This document shows, piece by piece, positions 58,857 to 64,000 of a DNA stretch of 64,000 nt (position 1 is its first letter; the number at the start of each line of letters is the position of its first letter). Origin of the DNA: Heloderma charlesbogerti (Eukaryota; Chordata; Lepidosauria; Squamata; Helodermatidae); the NCBI GenBank assembly GCA_026122225.1, contig JANEZZ010001411.1:124001-188000 (forward strand), given 5' to 3'. A program made the position numbers and the translations under genes. The notes under the pieces are model-generated. The model did no database searches. It was not told the DNA's origin and worked only from the letters and a program-made list of their open reading frames with translations.

Positions 58857-59270
58857 TAGGGATGTATGGATTGTATCAAATCTGTTCCATCTGTGTTTCA
58901 TGGATTGCCAGGCACCTTTGGATCCATCATCCACCCATCAATGGAACTGGATTTGTTTAGTTTCCAAATTTGCACAAATGCGCACATGCAAAAATGCATG
59001 AATCCCCCAATGCATAAATTGCCCCCAAAATATGCATTTCCACGCTTCAGCTTATGGGGGAAATGTGCATGTTTGGCTGGGGTTTTTTATTTTGCGTCTT
59101 TTTCTAAGAGTGACATTTGCACAAAATTCAGGAAACTTGGAAAAATGTCCCGCAAGTCCACAGAATCCACTCGATGGGGGGAAAGCCAGTCTGTTGCGGA
59201 ATCCATGGATTAGATTCATGAAAAAATCTAGACTCATTTGGTTCTGTTGCAATTTTCTCCGGCATCCCTA
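58857..59270 (-). mobile_element. hAT-like MITE, family B (copy B5)
   Basis: Ends TAGGGATGTA and GGCATCCCTA. Flanks TATAAGCC and TATGATCC agree at 6 of 8. Confidence 0.7.
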
Positions 59271-59564
59271 TATGATCCCTAATCTGGCATCTGAAGTGCT
59301 ACAGTGAAGAAGAAGAAGAAAAAAAGTAGGTCTTCCCTGAAAAAAATACAATCATTAATAAGGTGATTGAACTTGGACAGAGTGAGTCTGAACACATATT
59401 GAAGAAGACTGAGCCAGTAAGTAAAACATGTCAATGGGTATTAAGGGAGCTGGAGGAAGAAGAACTGCCTCTTAGAGTGATGGCACCATTCCAGATTCTG
59501 AGAAGGCAATCTCTTGTCTGCACTCTCTCTCCCTCTCTCCCTCGGAGCGTTTGCTTCTCTACAC

Positions 59565-59985
59565 TGATTTGCTTTAGGACAATAACATCTTGTGGGACCT
59601 TAAAGATTACACATTTATGATGGCATATGCTTTTGTGGACTGGAGTCCACTCCATCAGATGAATGGTTATTCTCAATTGGCTAGTATACTATATATACAC
59701 ATGGGTATAGAGGTGGGGGGGGAATGTAAATGCTGGGAGTCAAACAGCTATGCAATGCAAACAGTACATCCTTAAACAATTGTCTTAAAGCTTAAATGTA
59801 TGCAACATAAAGCACAATGGCCATTCACAACGGCAGTAATCCACAGTAACATAATTATCCTAGTAATTACTGCCTGATGAAGTAGACTCTAGGCTACAAA
59901 AGCTTATACCATAATAAATGAGTTAGACTTTAAGATGCAGTGATTTTTTTTTTTCCTGCAACAGACGAACACGTCTAGCCCTCTG
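59565..59985. mobile_element. Inverted-repeat element with AATAAATGAGTTAGAC arms
   Basis: The left part (GACCTTAAAGATTAC, GGCATATGCTTTTGTGGACT) is the inverse of the right part (ACAAAAGCTTATACCATAAT, TTAGACTTTAAG). A recognisable reptile interspersed repeat; superfamily not assigned. Confidence 0.5.
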
Positions 59986-60065
59986 GGAGTTATAAATCTA
60001 GAACAATAATTGATGTGTCATAATGAGACTGTTTGAAGTAGTTCTTTTAAGTGCAATGTAAGATG

Positions 60066-60255
60066 TAAGAACATAAGAACATAAGAAGAGCTGTGCTGGA
60101 TCAGACCAAAGGCCACAGTGGCCAACCAGATGCCCATGAGAAGACCACAAGTAGGACATGAGTGCAATGAATAAGACCTTCCTGCTCATATTCTCCAGCA
60201 ACTGGCATATAGAGGTATACTGCCTCTGATACAGGAGGTAATATATAGTTACCAT
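60066..60255 (-). repeat. Retroposon 3' end with TTCTTATG tail
   Basis: Minus-strand copy of the family at 57683-57900. The tail reads AAGAACATAAGAACATAAG on the plus strand. Confidence 0.5.
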
Positions 60256-60712
60256 GACTAGGTGTGGTTGAGAAATTCATTCTGTTCACATTTTAATGCA
60301 AACTTACCTAATTTAGCACTTTCTAACCAATCTGCGAACCGGTTATGCTTTGAAATTCACACTTCCCCAAATTTCGTAATGGAGTTCTCCAGCCAAAGAA
60401 TGCCTAAAAAACGTGCATATTAAGGAAAAGTACACACAAAAATGAGTATGTATTCATTTTAAAATTGTTTAAATGCAGTATAATAGGAAAATGTGCTGGT
60501 TAGTCAAGATCATGTATAAAAACGCACATAAGGAGAAATGAGCAGAAAAATGTGTAAGAAAAGATCATGTGAACGTGTAAAAAAAGAAAATCATTCTCAA
60601 AGTTTAGGATGAACAGAATTTAAGTCTGGAAAAATCAGGGAGTAATCCTATGTCATAACTTTGTTGAATGTTCCTGAATGGCTTTTTTGTCCTGATACAT
60701 ATGTACTGGTAG

Positions 60713-60992
60713 GGCCGGCCCAAGATATTTTGCTGCCTGAGATGAAGAACAAGATGGCGCCCCCTCCCCTTCCCTATCCAAAAGCCAAATGGACTGGCAA
60801 ATGAATCGTACTTCAGTACTGGGAATGGGACAGCTTTTAATTGAATCTGAAGGCAGCAGGCTAGCTTAGGGGGCATAAGGCAAGCCACGTGGCCCACAGC
60901 TCTCTCCTCCAACACTTTCCTGTAGCCTCCCAGCATCTGACTGCCGCCTGAAGCTACTGCCTCAGTCTGCCTCATGGTAGGGCCAACCCTTT
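60713..60992. mobile_element. MITE with AGGGCCGGCCC ends
   Basis: GGTAGGGCCGGCCCAAG at the left and CATGGTAGGGCCAACCC at the right enclose TGCTGCCTGAGATG and CTGCCGCCTGAAGC. Related ends start at 55275 and a related word lies near 29460. Confidence 0.45.
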
Positions 60993-61008
60993 GTATTGGG
61001 CTAGGCAG

Positions 61009-61418
61009 TAGTGATGGTGCGGTCACCTGACTGGGTCTGGGAACCCATTGAATACCCCCCCGTGCGAGCTCACGTCCCCCACCCGGCGTCCATACGAGTG
61101 TTCACTTTTCTGCAAGACGGGGCTCTATATTTTCATAGATCTACTGTTTGCAAAGTAGATCTACACAACGGTGGCCATAAAGGTTCATTTCAGCCATAGG
61201 AAAGAACCATTACAGCCACCATTGTCTCAATCTACTGTGCAAACAGTAGATCTATGAAAACTCAAAGCCCCATCTTGCGCAAAATGGCGGCTCATCAAAA
61301 AGATGAAAGCCCCCAGATGGCTCAGTGGCTCACCCTGTGCTCTTCACCTGGTCAGGTAAGTAGCAGGAGTTCAGCGAGCAGCATGCAGGGCAGACAGGGG
61401 AAGTTCCGTCCATTCCTA
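61009..61418 (+). mobile_element. hAT-like MITE, family D
   Basis: Ends TAGTGATGG and CATTCCTA. Flanks CTAGGCAG (61001-61008) and CTGGGCAG (61419-61426) agree at 7 of 8. Centre is an inverted repeat with arms CATAGATCTACTGTTTGCA and its complement near 61133-61257. Confidence 0.75.
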
Positions 61419-61981
61419 CTGGGCAGTGATTCCAATATGTCAACGTCCTGATCAACCAACCAACCTAGGCCAAGAGACGTGTATTCATTTTGTATTGCTT
61501 TGGGAACAGGTAAATTACATCTGCATGCACAAAGCTTCCCCAGCTCGCAGCCAGCTTGCCCGGTGGAGACAGGAATCAGGGAGATGGGAAAGATTTATTA
61601 TACCTGGGATTAGGGAAGTGTTTGACAACTGCTTGCTGTAAGCCGATCAGAGGGAAGGAACTGATTGCTGCTCTGCATTCTGATGAGGTCTCAGTGGAGA
61701 CAAGCAGACAGGAGCAAAACAGCAGCAGCAGGGTCGTGCAACCCCCCCCCGCCCCCTTCCCGCTCCTGTCTTCACCGTCTTCGTCTGCCAGTTTTTTGCC
61801 TCTTAATTTCTGCACCAGCACTTAGCACAGGATGTATGCGCAGGGAAAGGGAAAGCAGCTCAGCTTCTTTGATCAGCTAAAAAAATACAACCCTGTGCAT
61901 ACTTACAAAGGAGGCGCATGCCAAGAATCTAGCGTAAAGCATTGCAGCTGGCCAAGAAAGCATGACCTGTCTGATTAGAAG

Positions 61982-62920
61982 TAGGGATGGAGGAGAATTC
62001 CGCCACGGATTCCAGTGAGAACAGCCTGTGAGAACGGAATCCATGGCGGAACAGCCTCCTGCCCCCCCGCCCCCCCACGGAATCCCCACGGGATGGCACT
62101 TACCTGGGGCAGATGCGGTGGCGGCGGCTCCGGCGGCGGCAGCTGGTCTCCTGGCCAGCCGCGGCAGGGCTGCTGCCACCGCCATTGCCGTCCTTGGACC
62201 ATAATAGGCTACGTAAGAATTTACGTAGCCTATCATGGCTAACGTCAAAAAAACCCAAACACGCAGCGTACGCAAATGGCGGCGGCTATGGCGGCTGCCA
62301 TTTGCGTTCCCTATTTTTCGCCGACTTATCTTATGTAAATATTTACGTAAGATAAAACGGGGGGGAAAAAGGGGAACCCAAATAGCGTAGTGGACGCTAT
62401 TTGTGTTCCTTTATTTTTCGCCGTTCTAGGCTACATAAATATTTACATAGGCCAGAACGGCAAAAAATAAAGGAATGCAAATAGCGTCCACTACGCTATT
62501 TGCATTCCCCTTTTTTTCTGCCGTTTTATCTTACGTAAATATTTACGTAAGATAAGTCGGCGAAAAATAGGGAACGCAAATGGCGGCTGCCGTAGCCGCC
62601 ACCATTTGCATACGCTGTGTGTGTTTGGGGGGTTTTTGACGTTAGTCGTGATAGGCCACGTAAATTCTTATGTAGCCTATCATGGCTGTCTAGCTGGACG
62701 CAAATGGTGGCTGCTATGGCAGCCGTCATTTGCATCCGCACCAGGCCGTCCGCAGCCGGAAATCTGGCTGCGGATGGCCCTGGCGGCTGCTCTGCGGCCT
62801 GGCTCCAGAGCGGAACCGGCCATCGAGGATTCTGGGGGGGAGGACCGGATCGCCTCCCCCCCTGTCGAGGATTCCGCGGGGAGGGACGGAGCAAAGGTAA
62901 GTGAGTTTCGTACATTCCTA
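61982..62920 (+). mobile_element. hAT-like MITE, family A (copy A7), with giant palindrome
   Basis: Ends TAGGGATGG and CATTCCTA. Flanks ATTAGAAG and ATGAGAAC agree at 6 of 8. The middle is a 0.49 kb palindrome made of smaller palindromes (62199-62685). Confidence 0.75.
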
Positions 62921-63164
62921 ATGAGAACTAGTGAATGCTTCCTTCGGGAAGACAGTTGTTCCTCTGCCCGTGCTGAAGCAACTGTTATTGAAGAAGTTGC
63001 CCTTTCAACCCCATGATCAGGAATTTAGAGGCCAGTTTCCAGTTTGTCTTTTGGGCTAAGGAGATTGAGGGTCTGCTGGCCATTTAGCTGTAGGGGCTCT
63101 TAGCAGAGACAGATTATCTTGACCCGTCTCAGTCTGGCTTCCATCCCAATTTCGAAATTAAGAG

Positions 63165-63535
63165 CCTTTCTACACAAGGCTTTTATTGTGTGCTCATGAT
63201 GTCTGACTCACGGTGCTTTGTGAGTCCTTAATTAGATGTTGTCATCCTCCAGGGCCTCTCCCATGCTTTGTGACTATTATCACTTTTTTTTTTCTTAGAG
63301 GGGAAAGCCTGCCATATCCTGAATGGCACCATTAAACTCTCTGTAATTGTGCAATTCCACTGTACCACAGCACGATCTGGTGGCTGTATAATGAAACATA
63401 TAGAAAGGCTGAGAAAGACACCCCCCCCCAGAAAAAAGCATGTGTAAAGGAACCAATCATAATCCTGCAAAGAATCTGGAAGCAGAAGCCCTGATAAAAG
63501 TGTGGAAGAAAACCCTACTGTAGAAATGCCTTAAG
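63165..63535. mobile_element. Degenerate element shared with 52.7-52.95 kb
   Basis: TTTCTACACAAGGCTTTTATTG and CCACTGTACCACAGCACGAT correspond to TTTCTATGCAAGGCATTGATTG and CCGCTATACCACAGTGCCAC at 52672-52900. Ends CTGTAGAAATGCC. Confidence 0.45.
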
Positions 63536-63714
63536 ACCGCTGTAGGTTGTAATACCATACCTATGTACCTGGGAGTAAGTGCCATTTAACTCAATGGGAC
63601 TTAATTCTGAGAAGACACATGTAGGATTGCACTGTTACTCATCCTAGTTGATGATCTTCCTTGGGAGATATGTGACTATATTAATTTTCCTGATCTTCTC
63701 AGCAATGCTGAGTG

Positions 63715-63875
63715 CCACCGCTGCTTCATATGGTCCAGAACATAGTCTGAAGGCACATGAGGCAGCCACCTTGCTGAAGCTAAGCAGGTTTAGATCTGGA
63801 CAGTACTTGGAGGGAGACCATCTGAGAACCGCATGTCACCACCTTGAGTTCCATGATGGAAGAAGGGTGGGATAT
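63715..63875 (+). repeat. 5S-rRNA-derived SINE with purine tail
   Basis: CTGAAGCTAAGCAGG, CAGTACTTGG and GGGAGACCATCTGAGAAC follow the order and spacing of 5S rRNA. The 3' part (CACCTTGAGTTCCATGATGG) is shared with the 4.7 kb copy, and a GAA/GGA microsatellite grows from its end. Confidence 0.8.
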
Positions 63876-63949
63876 GAAGAAGAAGAAGAAGAAGAAGGAG
63901 GAGGAGGAGGAGGAGGAGGAGGAGGAGGAGGAGGAGGAGGAGGAGGATA
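63875..63949 (+). repeat. (GAA)n and (GGA)n microsatellite
   Basis: Purine tail of the 5S-derived SINE at 63715-63875. Confidence 0.92.
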
Positions 63950-64000
63950 AAGATATGGTTAGATGGTTTAGGTGTCTCCCAAAATGTCTCAGAAGACATT

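Overview
This window is vertebrate nuclear DNA, most likely from a squamate reptile. It holds two intron-containing complement genes in a dense bed of retroposons and DNA-transposon relics. The repeats point to a reptile: CR1 LINEs with 8-base ATTCTATG tails, L2-type LINEs with a YADD reverse transcriptase, MIR-like and tRNA-like SINEs, 5S-rRNA-derived SINEs, and many short hAT-like and Harbinger-like elements. I cannot name the species.

The genes are C1QC (coding exons 3181-3737 and 5695-5878) and C1QA (coding exons 22272-22846 and 26040-26202), both on the minus strand. They encode the C and A chains of C1q, the recognition subunit of the classical complement pathway. Both models splice in phase 1 through a glycine codon and give proteins of 246 and 245 residues, close to the mammalian lengths. 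Each keeps the chain-specific break in its Gly-X-Y repeat that marks the C1q stem kink. The transcriptional order C1QA then C1QC matches mammals, so C1QB is expected just beyond the low-coordinate end; none of its exons lies in 1-3000. No EPHA8 exon is recognisable up to 64000.

Layout: 1-3000, L2 remnants and palindromic MITEs; 3.0-7.5 kb, C1QC; 7.5-22 kb, an intergenic stretch swollen by nested transposons, including a three-level nest at 8.9-10.2 kb, a GATA array and a 0.7 kb pyrimidine tract; 22.1-28.7 kb, C1QA with a candidate promoter near 28.6 kb; 28.8-64 kb, gene-free sequence with CR1 and L2 fragments, solo LTRs, a 222-bp triplication, an 82-bp minisatellite, several hAT-like families with readable 8-bp target duplications, and a hierarchical palindrome at 62.2-62.7 kb.

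No intact autonomous transposon, RNA gene, CRISPR array or prokaryotic feature was found. The best material is the layered transposon archaeology and the conserved C1q kink. I do not see a new protein-coding system.
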